NCBI RefSeq assembly: GCF_006829085.1
Contig: NZ_BJTC01000003.1
Span: forward strand, 186,001-250,000
Source of the DNA: Chryseobacterium sp. ON_d1
GTDB lineage: Bacteria > Bacteroidota > Bacteroidia > Flavobacteriales > Weeksellaceae
DNA length: 64,000 nucleotides
Direction: 5' to 3'
Shown: positions 17,975 through 26,571 of the stretch, one piece after another
Position numbering within the stretch: the first letter of the stretch is position 1
How the letters are laid out: the number at the start of each line of letters is the position of its first letter
Notes under the pieces: model-generated
The model's database searches: none
What the model was told of the DNA's origin: nothing
The model's input: the letters and a program-made list of their open reading frames with translations, nothing else
Made by a program: the position numbers and the translations under genes

Positions 17975-19093
17975 ATGAATTGGGAGAACATCGCCGGACA
18001 GACGAATCTTAAAAAACTTCTTAGAGAAAGCATTGCTGAAAACAGAGTGAGCCATGCCCAACTTTTTGTAGGAAAAGAAGGGTACGGAACACTGCCGATT
18101 GTATTGGCTTACGCCCGTGAGATCTTACGCCTGGAAAATGAACATGCTGCAGCGAAAGTAGAGCACCTCAATCACCTGGATCTGCATTTCAGCTTTCCGG
18201 TTTTTACAGATAATAAAAACTCTTTAAGCAAGAATAAATTTGATGAGTTCAGAGAAATGATTCTTGAGTCTCCCTATGCAAGCTATGATGACTGGACCGC
18301 TTTTTTGGAGTCAGAAAATAAGCAGTTATTTATTTCTGCAGATGAAATTGATGACCAGAATCAGAAATTTTCTTTGAAAAGTTTTGAAGGAGGCACTAAG
18401 ATCCTGATTGTCTGGAGAGCAGATAAAATGAACGTTGCCGCTTCAAATAAGTTTTTAAAATTCTTAGAAGAGCCGCCCGCAAAGACCATCATTCTTCTTA
18501 CGGCTGAAAATACCAATGATATTCTTCCTACCATACTTTCCAGAACTCAGATTGTAGAGATTCCGAGAATTGAGGACGAGGATATTGAAAGCCATCTTAA
18601 AACAAACTTTTCTGTTTCTGAAGAGAAATTGAGGGAAATTGTTCATGAGGCCCAGGGAGATCTTAACACTGCCGTAAAACTTCTGAATTCCGGTGATAAG
18701 ACCAATGAATTTGAAAAACTATTTGTACAATGGGTAAGAGATGCATTTATGGTGAAAAAGAAACCCGAATACCTCAGAAGTATTATTTTCTGGGCTAGAG
18801 AGATTGCAGGGTGGAACCGTGAAAAGCAAAAAAACTTTCTGAACTATTGTGCTGAAATTTTCAGGCTGGCATTGCTTCAGAATTACCAGTCCGAAAATCT
18901 GGTCTATAAGAAAATCAATGCGGATGGTTTCAATTGGGCAGGATTTTCAAAATTTATCAGTGGAGCTAATATTGAAAGTATTTTAGAAGAAATCAATGCT
19001 GCTGATCTGCATCTGACAAGAAACGGAAATCCTAAAATTGTATGGACCGATCTGGGAATAAAGTTATCAAGATATATTCATAAAAGTATATAA
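17975..19093 (+). CDS. holB: DNA polymerase III delta' subunit
   Basis: AAA+ clamp-loader subunit that helps place the sliding clamp on DNA. The N-terminal block WENIAGQTNLKKLLRESIAE and SHAQLFVGKEGYG (a degenerate P-loop region), then KILIVWRADKMNVAASNKFL, KFLEEPPAKTIILLTAEN and ILPTILSRTQIVEI, are the delta' signatures. The zinc-binding cysteines of other bacterial delta' proteins are absent and the Walker A motif is degraded, as in other Bacteroidota. The 372-aa gene is transcribed alone from a box 4 bases before its ATG; its stop codon lies inside a 46-bp perfect palindrome. Confidence 0.85.
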   Translation: MNWENIAGQTNLKKLLRESIAENRVSHAQLFVGKEGYGTLPIVLAYAREILRLENEHAAAKVEHLNHLDLHFSFPVFTDNKNSLSKNKFDEFREMILESPYASYDDWTAFLESENKQLFISADEIDDQNQKFSLKSFEGGTKILIVWRADKMNVAASNKFLKFLEEPPAKTIILLTAENTNDILPTILSRTQIVEIPRIEDEDIESHLKTNFSVSEEKLREIVHEAQGDLNTAVKLLNSGDKTNEFEKLFVQWVRDAFMVKKKPEYLRSIIFWAREIAGWNREKQKNFLNYCAEIFRLALLQNYQSENLVYKKINADGFNWAGFSKFISGANIESILEEINAADLHLTRNGNPKIVWTDLGIKLSRYIHKSI

Positions 19094-19132
19094 GCTGAAA
19101 CTCCGGCCATGGCCGGAGTTTCAGCTTATATA
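19087..19132. terminator. 46-bp perfect palindrome between convergent genes
   Basis: Every base from 19087 to 19132 pairs with its mirror about the centre at 19109/19110, giving a loop-free palindrome with a GC-rich core (CTCCGGCCATGGCCGGAG) and AT-rich ends. It overlaps the holB stop codon and ends 8 bases from the stop of the next, convergent gene. It probably ends both transcripts, although there is no long T-run. Confidence 0.75.
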
Positions 19133-19140
19133 AATTCAGC

Positions 19141-19371
19141 CTAGGCTTTTTTCACTTTTACTGTTTTCTTATTTTTGGTTTTAGGAGAGTTTTCTGCTGT
19201 TTTTGTTTTCATATCACAATCTTTATGGTGAGTATCAGCACACGCTTTTTTGTCCTTTACGGTGCATTCCTTTTTGTCCTTTCCTGCACAGCATCCCCCT
19301 TCTTTAGGCTTTTCCTGACTATAGCCTAATGTAAATAAACCTACTGCCAGAACTGAAATTATTTTTTTCAT
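19141..19371 (-). CDS. Small secreted Cys/Lys-rich protein
   Basis: 76-aa protein with a clear signal peptide (MKKIISVLAVGLFTLGYSQ). The mature part is very Lys-rich and holds five cysteines (C27, C28, C36, C44, C52) and two adjacent histidines (H48, H49) within 26 residues, followed by a basic tail (TKNKKTVKVKKA). The pattern suggests metal binding, perhaps in the periplasm, but I recognise no family. It is convergent with holB across the palindrome. The 224 bases upstream hold the TetR promoter on the other strand. Confidence 0.65.
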   Translation of the reverse strand: MKKIISVLAVGLFTLGYSQEKPKEGGCCAGKDKKECTVKDKKACADTHHKDCDMKTKTAENSPKTKNKKTVKVKKA

Positions 19372-19540
19372 GATTAAAAATTTAAAAGTGGATAAATGTA
19401 ATACTTTTTCGGATCATTTAGGAATTTTAAATCAATAGGAAGATTTTTGATGTTTTTGTTGGTAATAATAGGATTTGATAAGTGAATATCGCATTATAGA
19501 AATCGTCTTTTGTTTATAATACATTAAATCTATATTAAAA

Positions 19541-19584
19541 AATCAATCAATCGTTTGATTTGAATAAAAACTTATGTAAATTTG
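19541..19584 (+). promoter_or_regulatory. Promoter and probable TetR operator of the efflux operon
   Basis: TAAATTTG (19577-19584) is a perfect -7 box and TTTG (19554-19557) lies 19 bases upstream as the -33 box. The -33 box sits inside an imperfect inverted repeat, AATCAATC / GTTTGATT, extended by AT-rich sides. This is the expected position for an autoregulating TetR dimer. The start codon is 11 bases after the -7 box. Confidence 0.6.
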
Positions 19585-19595
19585 CAGCCTGAAAA

Positions 19596-20234
19596 ATGAA
19601 TACTAACATGATTTCAAAAGAAGAGAATATATTATTCGCTGCCGAAGAACTCTTTGCGGAAAAAGGTTTCGAAGGAACCTCTACCCGGGAAATTGCAAAG
19701 GCCGCTCATGTAAATATCTCTATGATCTCGTATTATTTTGGCTCTAAGGAAAAACTTTATGAGAAATTAGTAGAATACAGAATGAATGAAGGTCAGTTTT
19801 TTTCAAAAGATCTTTTGGGAAGAACTGATATCAACGAATGGCAGAAAATTGAAAAAGTAATCGATCAGTTTTCTAATAAGATCCGGACTCAAAAATGCTT
19901 TTACAGGATTATGCAGAGAGAGCAGCTGCACACCAAGAATCCTCAGATTGTTGAATTTTTGAAACAGACTAAAATGGGATTTCTTTCCATGTATTCACAA
20001 ATATTGGAAAGTGGTCTTAAAAATGGAATTTTTACCAAAAAACCACCTATTTATCTTCTCCATTCTACGGTAAGCGGAACTTTATTTTATGCATTCAATG
20101 CGAAAGAAATGTATAAAGAGTTCCTGAACGAAACAGAAGATGAAGAAACTTTTGATGAAAAATACTATACAGAACTTAATAAACATATTAAATATTTACT
20201 AAAAGACCTTTTAGGTTATGAAGAGAATAAATAA
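19596..20234 (+). CDS. TetR/AcrR family repressor
   Basis: 212-aa regulator. The N-terminal helix-turn-helix is classic TetR: ILFAAEELFAEKGFEGTSTR, then EIAKAAHVNISMISYYFGSK. The C-terminal ligand domain has the helical layout seen in repressors of multidrug efflux pumps. It is the first gene of an efflux operon and its end overlaps the TolC-like gene by 17 bases, so the repressor and pump are made from one transcript. A palindrome overlapping its promoter suggests autorepression released by a toxic ligand. Confidence 0.9.
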   Translation: MNTNMISKEENILFAAEELFAEKGFEGTSTREIAKAAHVNISMISYYFGSKEKLYEKLVEYRMNEGQFFSKDLLGRTDINEWQKIEKVIDQFSNKIRTQKCFYRIMQREQLHTKNPQIVEFLKQTKMGFLSMYSQILESGLKNGIFTKKPPIYLLHSTVSGTLFYAFNAKEMYKEFLNETEDEETFDEKYYTELNKHIKYLLKDLLGYEENK

Positions 20235-21534
20235 CTCAGTGATTGCATTATCACTATTCGTAGGAATAGCAAATGCAAATGCCCAGGAGAAAAAAACACT
20301 TTCTCTTGATGAAGCCGTACAACTGGGAATCCAGAACAGCAAGAATCTCAAGATCGATGCAGCCAAGATCGAAGAGGCTACAGCTGATCTTTTGGAAGCT
20401 AAAAACAGGCAGTTACCGGAGCTGAAAGTATCAGGCAGCTATATGTACCTTCCGATAAAACCGAATATTGATATCAAGCTTCCCGGTGTTTCAGGAGGAG
20501 CAGGAGGTCCGGAAGTACATCAGGTACTTTATGGTTCTGCGAATCTGAGCGTTCCGATCTACAGCGGAGGAAGAATAAAATATGGCATTCAGTCGGCAAA
20601 ATACCTGGTAGAAGCTTCCAAACTAAGCACTGAGAATGACAAAATTGCCATTGCTTATAACGTTGCTCAGGCTTACAATAATTTATTTAAAGCCAACCAG
20701 TCAATCAAAGTTTTTGAAGAAAACCTTGCCGCTTCTCAGAAAAGAGATGAAACTTTCCTTAAAATGGAAAATAACGGTTTGATTGCCAGAAATGACAGAT
20801 TAAAAGCAAACCTTCAGACTTCGAATATTGAACTGCAATTGCTGGAAGCCAGAAATAATTACAATATTGCCAATATCAACATGGACCTGTTATTAGGGCT
20901 TCCTGAAACAACAGAACTTGAAGTGGATGAAAATTATATTGAAGAGGGAGCGGATGTAAAGCCTGTTGATTTTTATGTAAATGAAGCCAGGGAAAACCGT
21001 AAAGACCTGCAGGCTTTGGTACAGCAGAGAAAAGCTGCAGAATTGGGAACTAAGGCTGCAAAAGCTGAAAATCTTCCTTCCATTGCATTTACAGGTGGAT
21101 ATGTAGCAGCAGACATTCCTAAATTTCTAACCCTGTATAATGCAGTTAACGTAGGAATCGGGGTTTCTTATAATCTGTCTAACCTTTGGAAAGAAAATTC
21201 TTCATTGAGACAGTCAAAAGCAAGAGAAAAGCAATTGGCAGCTACCGATGAATTATTAAATGACAACATTAAGCTGGATGTCAACAGGGAATACCAGAAT
21301 ACAGACTACTCTAAAAAGAGAATTGCTGTTTTCGAAAAATCTGCTGAACAGGCCAATGAAAATTACAGAATTACAAAAAATAAATACGACAACGGTCTTG
21401 CTACCATGACTGAATTATTGGATGCAGACGCCGCTCAGATTGCTGCCAACGTAGGCGTGATCAATGCTAAGGCAGATGCTGCACTGGCATATAGAAAATT
21501 ATTACAGACAACAGGAACTTTAACAATTAAATAA
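20218..21534 (+). CDS. TolC family outer-membrane efflux protein
   Basis: Outer-membrane channel partner of a tripartite pump. The 438-aa protein has a signal peptide (ending NANAQ) and two repeats of the outer-membrane efflux domain: LSLDEAVQLGIQNSKNLKID at the start and a second coiled-coil repeat (NIKLDVNREYQNTDYSKKRI) in the last third. The C-terminal motif NKYDNGLATMTELLDADAAQ is typical of TolC-like proteins. Its start lies inside the TetR gene, and the adaptor gene begins 16 bases after its stop. Confidence 0.92.
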   Translation: MKRINNSVIALSLFVGIANANAQEKKTLSLDEAVQLGIQNSKNLKIDAAKIEEATADLLEAKNRQLPELKVSGSYMYLPIKPNIDIKLPGVSGGAGGPEVHQVLYGSANLSVPIYSGGRIKYGIQSAKYLVEASKLSTENDKIAIAYNVAQAYNNLFKANQSIKVFEENLAASQKRDETFLKMENNGLIARNDRLKANLQTSNIELQLLEARNNYNIANINMDLLLGLPETTELEVDENYIEEGADVKPVDFYVNEARENRKDLQALVQQRKAAELGTKAAKAENLPSIAFTGGYVAADIPKFLTLYNAVNVGIGVSYNLSNLWKENSSLRQSKAREKQLAATDELLNDNIKLDVNREYQNTDYSKKRIAVFEKSAEQANENYRITKNKYDNGLATMTELLDADAAQIAANVGVINAKADAALAYRKLLQTTGTLTIK

Positions 21535-21550
21535 TCAGATCGAAACCAAA

Positions 21551-22654
21551 ATGGAAAATAATAATACACAGGCCGCTGAACCTAAAAAGAAAAAAAGTTT
21601 AGTTTTTCCAATCATTCTAGCAGCAGTAGTAATCGGAGGAGGAATCTACGGTTACAGAGCCTTTACTTACGGACAGTACCACGAAGAGACTGACGATGCT
21701 CAGATTGCTTCCAATATGGCACCGGTAATTTCTAAAATTTCAGGCTATGTAGCTGAAGTAAAAGTAAAAGATAACCAGTTTGTAAAGAAAGGAGATACAC
21801 TGGTGATTTTGGATAACAGAGATCAGAAAATGGCTCTTGAACAGGCTCAGGCAGCATTATCCACAGCTAAAAGCAATATTTCCAATGCAGAAGCTACGAC
21901 GACGGCGACTTCAAAAAATATCGGTTCTTCAGAAGCGGCAGTAGTCACTGCCAATGCTCAGATAGAAGCCGCAAAAGTGAATGTTTGGAAAACTTCACAG
22001 GACCTGAAAAGATATGCCAATCTTGTAAAAGATCATTCTATTACAGAACAGCAGTATGAGCAGGCTTTAGCAGCAAAACAATCTGCAGACAGACAATTGC
22101 AGGTTTTAGTTGATCAGAGAAATCAAATTGCTCAGCAAACTCACATTGCCTCTTCTCAGACGGCGGCAAGCTCTCAACAGATCAGTGTTGCCGGATCTGT
22201 AGCTAAACAAAGAGAAGTAGATGTAGAAAATGCAAAGTTGAATTTATCTTATACAGTAATCCTGGCACCGGAAGACGGTTATGTAGGAAAAGTACCTACG
22301 CAGGCAGGTCAGTATCTGCAGGCAGGAGCACAATTGTTTGCTTTGGTTAAAAACGACCAGAAATGGGTAGTGGCCAACTTTAAGGAAACTCAGGTAGACA
22401 AGATGGTAGAAGGTCAGAAAGTGAAAATTGAGATTGATGCTTTCCCTGATCAGGAATTTGAAGGAGTGGTAAGCTCATTCTCTCCGGCTACAGGTGCTAC
22501 TTTCTCTATTCTTCCTCCAGACAATGCGAGTGGTAACTTCGTAAAAGTAGTTCAGAGACTTCCTGTAAAAATTGATTTTGTAAATCTTGACAAGAATATT
22601 GCAAAAAGATTGAGAACCGGAATGAACGTGAAGGCAGAGGTTGCTTTGAAATAG
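21551..22654 (+). CDS. HlyD/EmrA family membrane-fusion adaptor
   Basis: Periplasmic adaptor linking the inner-membrane transporter to TolC. It has one N-terminal transmembrane anchor (LVFPIILAAVVIGGGIYGY), then the EmrA-type motif EETDDAQIASNMAPVISKIS. Two lipoyl-like halves (GYVAEVKVKDNQFVKKGDTL and APEDGYVGKVPTQAGQYLQA) flank a long Ala/Gln-rich coiled coil, and a beta-barrel follows (VVANFKETQVDKM). The 367-aa length is normal. A 92-base gap with TACATTT-type repeats separates it from the transporter gene. Confidence 0.92.
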   Translation: MENNNTQAAEPKKKKSLVFPIILAAVVIGGGIYGYRAFTYGQYHEETDDAQIASNMAPVISKISGYVAEVKVKDNQFVKKGDTLVILDNRDQKMALEQAQAALSTAKSNISNAEATTTATSKNIGSSEAAVVTANAQIEAAKVNVWKTSQDLKRYANLVKDHSITEQQYEQALAAKQSADRQLQVLVDQRNQIAQQTHIASSQTAASSQQISVAGSVAKQREVDVENAKLNLSYTVILAPEDGYVGKVPTQAGQYLQAGAQLFALVKNDQKWVVANFKETQVDKMVEGQKVKIEIDAFPDQEFEGVVSSFSPATGATFSILPPDNASGNFVKVVQRLPVKIDFVNLDKNIAKRLRTGMNVKAEVALK

Positions 22655-22746
22655 TATTGATGTATTTACGTAAAATGTATTCATGATGAATTGAAAATGA
22701 TTAATATCCTACATTTTACATTAATACAAATATTCGAATAAAAATT

Positions 22747-24324
22747 ATGCAAGATTCATTAGTAGAATATGGAGCGCGGAGAGTGATCATTACGATTACT
22801 GCTATCCTTTGTGCCCTTCTTGAAATTGTAGACTCCACGATTGTCAATGTTGCCTTGAATGAAATGAAGGGGAATCTTGGAGCTACACTTTCAGAAGTGG
22901 GTTGGGTGATTACGGCTTATGCTATCGGGAACGTTATTATTGTTCCGATGACGAGCTGGCTTTCACAGCAGTTCGGACGTAGAAATTACTTTGCGGCATC
23001 CGTCATTATATTTACCGTATTTTCATTTTTATGTGGAAACGCGACCAATATCTGGGAACTTGTGTTCTTCAGATTGATGCAGGGAATCGGAGGAGGAGCT
23101 TTACTGGTTACCTCACAGACGATTATTACGGAATCTTATCCGATTGAAAAAAGAAGTATGGCTCAGGCTATTTATGGTCTGGGAGTAATTATCGGCCCAA
23201 CGTTAGGTCCGCCACTTGGAGGATATATCGTAGATAATTTCAGCTGGCCCTATATTTTCTATATCAACATTCCGATCGGAATTGCAGCGACGCTGATGAC
23301 ACTGCAGTTTGTAAGAAGTCCGAAATATGCTGAAAAAAGGAAGGCTTCGGATGTTGACTGGATCGGGATCGGTTTATTGGCTGTGACCGTAGGTTCATTA
23401 CAGTTTATCCTGGAAAGAGGACATGAAGAGGACTGGTTTGCCAGTGGAATGATTGTAGCGTTTACTGTAGCGGCCGTTTTAGGATTTATTTTGTTCCTTT
23501 GGCGGGAACTTACCTTTAAATATCCGATTGTGGAGCTCAGGGTGCTTAAAAACAGTAATTTAAGAATCGGGACAATGATGTCATTCGTGCTTGGATTCGG
23601 ACTTTATGGTTCCACATTCATTGTGCCTCTTTATACCCAGAGTATTTTAGGATGGACGGCTCTTCAGTCGGGAGCCCTGATGATTCCAGCTGCTTTAACG
23701 ACCGCCTTCATGATGCCGATTATTGGTAGATTACTGGCGAAAGGAGCAAAACAGCAGATCCTGGTATCGCTGGGACTGTTTATTTTCTTTGTTTATAGCT
23801 TTTGGGGATATAAAATCCTGACACCGGATACCAGTAAAGATGCTTTCTTCTGGATGCTGATTGTAAGAGGAGCAGGATTGGGATTATTGTTTATTCCGAT
23901 TACCTCTTTGTCATTAAGTACATTGAAGGGACAGGAAATTGGCCAGGGAGCAGCTTTTACAGGAATGATGAGACAGCTTGGAGGATCTTTCGGAATCGCT
24001 GCGATCACTACTTTTATTGCCAATGCCGGTCAGAAATACAGGAACAACTTAATATCCCATCTGGACGAAAACAGCTTTGATGTGCAGCAAAGACTGGCAA
24101 CACTGAAAGCGAGTTTTGTAGCTAAAGGAATGACACCTGATGCAGCGATGAATGCTGCTTATAAAATGCTGGATCTGTCCGTAACCAAGCAGGCCACTGT
24201 TTTATCCTATATGGATGTATTTCTTTATCTGGGAGTAATATTTTTAGTATGTATTCCGTTTATACTATTTATAAAAGAGAGAAAGAGTAAAGAAAAAATA
24301 GATTTGAGTGAAGCCATGCACTAA
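22747..24324 (+). CDS. DHA2-family drug:H+ antiporter (EmrB/QacA type)
   Basis: Major-facilitator inner-membrane exporter of 525 aa, about 14 predicted membrane segments. Diagnostic DHA2 motifs are LEIVDSTIVNVALNEMKGNL (motif D1), SEVGWVITAYAIGNVIIVP, SQQFGRRNYF (motif A), RLMQGIGGGALLVTSQTII and GPTLGPPLGGYIVDNFSWPY (motif C). With the TolC and EmrA-like genes it forms a complete EmrAB-TolC-type pump exporting hydrophobic toxicants directly across both membranes. Drug specificity cannot be predicted. A strong terminator follows. Confidence 0.93.
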   Translation: MQDSLVEYGARRVIITITAILCALLEIVDSTIVNVALNEMKGNLGATLSEVGWVITAYAIGNVIIVPMTSWLSQQFGRRNYFAASVIIFTVFSFLCGNATNIWELVFFRLMQGIGGGALLVTSQTIITESYPIEKRSMAQAIYGLGVIIGPTLGPPLGGYIVDNFSWPYIFYINIPIGIAATLMTLQFVRSPKYAEKRKASDVDWIGIGLLAVTVGSLQFILERGHEEDWFASGMIVAFTVAAVLGFILFLWRELTFKYPIVELRVLKNSNLRIGTMMSFVLGFGLYGSTFIVPLYTQSILGWTALQSGALMIPAALTTAFMMPIIGRLLAKGAKQQILVSLGLFIFFVYSFWGYKILTPDTSKDAFFWMLIVRGAGLGLLFIPITSLSLSTLKGQEIGQGAAFTGMMRQLGGSFGIAAITTFIANAGQKYRNNLISHLDENSFDVQQRLATLKASFVAKGMTPDAAMNAAYKMLDLSVTKQATVLSYMDVFLYLGVIFLVCIPFILFIKERKSKEKIDLSEAMH

Positions 24325-24333
24325 ATTTTAATC

Positions 24334-24362
24334 AAAAACCTTCGGAAATTCCGAAGGTTTTT
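24334..24362 (+). terminator. Terminator of the efflux operon
   Basis: Stem AAAAACCTTCGG / CCGAAGGTTTTT with a 5-base loop and following Ts, 10 bases after the transporter stop. Confidence 0.87.
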
Positions 24363-24474
24363 TTATGCCCTTTCGTCCGTAAAATGATACTATACAATAC
24401 CTTCTGTTTTCAAATTGTTAATTAAAAAATAATATCACTTATTGGAGAATTTATTTATATTTTTTAGCTTTACA

Positions 24475-24543
24475 ATGTCAAACAAAGAATATGAACTCAA
24501 CTTCTATCGTTTTTTTGATTTTTTTAAACGGTTGAGAAGTTAG
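24475..24543 (+). other. Possible 22-residue leader ORF upstream of the 198-aa gene
   Basis: An ATG at 24475 opens a 22-codon frame rich in aromatic residues (YRFFDFFKRL near its end), stopping at TAG 24541-24543, 43 bases before the next gene. It sits just after a plausible promoter (TTG 24442-24444, 20-base spacer, TAGCTTTA 24465-24472). It may be a chance frame; nothing but position supports it. Confidence 0.25.
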
Positions 24544-24586
24544 CCACGATTTTTTAAACTAACCATGATCTCAAAATAGAGTAAAT

Positions 24587-25183
24587 ATGAATCAAATACA
24601 ACTGCCGGAAACTTACATGGCATTATCCGATTTCAGAAAACATGATATTTATCTGACTGAAATGAATCAGGCGCAGATTATTGCAGATTTCTTTCCCGGA
24701 ACCTTTACAGAGCTTACCCAGCGTTTGTCAGATATTACAGGAGCTTTTTATGGAGGAATACTTAAACAGGCTGGAAAATTATATGGAGCAGAAGCGATAG
24801 ACCAGCTTTCCAGTACTTTTATGTATGACCTCGGATCAAGAATGACCCTGAGAAATCTTGAAACAAAATCTAATCTGCAGCCTGGGATCCCGGCAGTCGC
24901 AAAAATACTTATTGGAGCCGTTTTTACATCCAGTCCCGAATATAATTTTGAATTTAAAGAATTAAATGACCACAAAGGTGAACTGCTGATCAAAGGAATA
25001 GACCGTTATCACAAGATCACACAGAGTCTGCAGATTGCAGGCCTGTTGAAATGGCCGGTCATAAAACCTTTTATACAGGGAGTTTGCGATACCATGGGGC
25101 TGGATGTTTTACTTGAAATAAAAGTCCTGAAACTTGACCCGGACAGCTCATGCAGTTACCATGTAATGATTTCAGAAAAATAG
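24587..25183 (+). CDS. Hypothetical protein, 198 aa
   Basis: I do not recognise a family. The product is soluble (no signal peptide or membrane segment), mixed alpha/beta, with a compact C-terminal region ending GVCDTMGLDVLLEIKVLKLD then PDSSCSYHVM. The pairing of an N-terminal helical part (AQIIADFFPGTFTELTQRLS) with that end faintly resembles small ligand-binding enzymes that have a C-terminal heme- or amide-binding-like fold, but this is a weak impression. It stands alone after its own likely promoter at 24442-24472. Confidence 0.6.
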   Translation: MNQIQLPETYMALSDFRKHDIYLTEMNQAQIIADFFPGTFTELTQRLSDITGAFYGGILKQAGKLYGAEAIDQLSSTFMYDLGSRMTLRNLETKSNLQPGIPAVAKILIGAVFTSSPEYNFEFKELNDHKGELLIKGIDRYHKITQSLQIAGLLKWPVIKPFIQGVCDTMGLDVLLEIKVLKLDPDSSCSYHVMISEK

Positions 25184-25254
25184 ATTCTTATAAATCATCT
25201 CACCAATTTTAAAGATTCTGTAGATTTCACTGTAATGGATCTTTATTTCAAAAT

Positions 25255-25304
25255 GAGGCTGTCTCCTATGCTATATTTTGATATGCAGGAGCCAACCTCT
25301 TTTT
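25255..25304. terminator. Imperfect hairpin with T-tail
   Basis: GAGGCTGTCTCCTATGC (25255 on) pairs imperfectly with GCAGGAGCCAACCTC (25285-25299), followed by five Ts. It probably terminates the 198-aa gene and possibly also the convergent DoxD gene. Confidence 0.55.
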
Positions 25305-25403
25305 CTGTAATGGAATTGGATTTTAAGGCAAAAACGTATAAATGTCCCGTCGATTTGGCCTATCTCCTGTAGATCTTATTTTAATAAAATCATAGAGGGA
25401 TAG

Positions 25404-25468
25404 TTCAATAGAAATGGGCTTAGCTCGTTTGTCAAAAAAAGATTATTACCTTCAGCTTTAGCCAAAAA
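25404..25468. repeat. Two-hairpin REP/RAYT-like repeat, copy A (diverged)
   Basis: TTCAATAG, a degraded first hairpin (GGGCTTAGCTC), a spacer and CAGCTTTAGCCAAAA match the better copies at 40901-40960 and 50085-50150. It lies in the 25184-25509 gap, where otherwise I see only the hairpin at 25255-25304. Confidence 0.6.
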
Positions 25469-25509
25469 TAAAAACCACATATCACTTCCTGAATCCTAAT
25501 CTCAAACTC

Positions 25510-26523
25510 CTATTCAATTTTCTCTATCCATTCAATACCACTGATGTCAATCAGCTTTAAGGCATGAATTTTACTTTTCTGAAGAACATCACGGATACTC
25601 AATGTCACATCAGCTTTTGCTCCCAAAGGAACTATCAGACTATATTTTCCCGGCTTTACTTTGGCGACATAATGATTTTGTATGCTTTTCTTTGAAATTC
25701 CGGAAAGCTGATGATGATCAAGCTCTTTTAAAATATTTCCGTTTTTGTCAAGGATGTGAATACCTATTACAAAAGAGCCGTATACATCGGCACCTTCTGT
25801 TCTGTATACTTTAAATTTCAGATCTGAGTTATTATGGGAGATATTGGAAATTTCAAGCTTCGGTTTTACTGATTTATTGTGAAGGATTCCCCACACGCCG
25901 CCATGGAAATATTGATTGGTAAAAAGGGTTAATCCAAAAATAGCCAATGAACCTGTCAACACAAAAACTTTCGGTTTTGCGATCAGAAGATTTCCTGAGC
26001 CCAACCATTGAAACCATTTTTTCTGAGTAAAGCTTATATTTCTCTTTATAATATAATAGTCGAGGGAATAAGAACCACTTCCGGTAAGGAACAGAACAAA
26101 ACCACCCGCTACTCCCAAAACACCAATCTGCCATTCATCAAGGCACGTTGTTCCCAGCCATCCGGAACCCAATAAAATTCCCAATGCAAGACTGAATATT
26201 CCTATACTCATCAGTCGAGTAAAGAAGCCAAGAATGATGAGTAATCCTATGATGGCTTCAATAATGGTAAAAATCATCATGGAGCGTTGTAAAGCATCGG
26301 GATGGGTAACCAGATATTCAATAACAGGTTTTATTCCGAGTGCATTTGGTAAAAAATGATTGAATTTTTCCCCGATATATCCATTTTCATCGGGAATAAG
26401 CTTGTTTTCAAGGATAAGTCGGCGCCAGAATGCTGAAAAATAAGTCCATCCGATAACCATTCGGAAGGGTAAAGTATATAGCCCGGCCAGATCCAAAGAC
26501 TGGCTGTTTATGGTATGTTTCAT
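25510..26523 (-). CDS. DoxD-DoxA fusion (thiosulfate:quinone oxidoreductase-like)
   Basis: 337-aa membrane protein. The N-terminal two thirds is a DoxX/DoxD-like domain with about four to five membrane segments (IFTIIEAIIGLLIILGFFTR, GVLGVAGGFVLFLTGSGSYS). After another membrane segment near residue 190 comes a beta-rich periplasmic domain (KPKLEISNISHNNSDLKFKV to the C-terminus) like DoxA. Together these match the two-subunit thiosulfate:quinone oxidoreductase fused into one chain, as seen in other Bacteroidota. Whether it oxidises thiosulfate here is not shown. A small exported protein gene lies 48 bases upstream. Confidence 0.72.
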   Translation of the reverse strand: MKHTINSQSLDLAGLYTLPFRMVIGWTYFSAFWRRLILENKLIPDENGYIGEKFNHFLPNALGIKPVIEYLVTHPDALQRSMMIFTIIEAIIGLLIILGFFTRLMSIGIFSLALGILLGSGWLGTTCLDEWQIGVLGVAGGFVLFLTGSGSYSLDYYIIKRNISFTQKKWFQWLGSGNLLIAKPKVFVLTGSLAIFGLTLFTNQYFHGGVWGILHNKSVKPKLEISNISHNNSDLKFKVYRTEGADVYGSFVIGIHILDKNGNILKELDHHQLSGISKKSIQNHYVAKVKPGKYSLIVPLGAKADVTLSIRDVLQKSKIHALKLIDISGIEWIEKIE

Positions 26524-26571
26524 TGAAATTAATATTGTATTGTAAAAAACTGATGACGGATTAAAAAGTTT

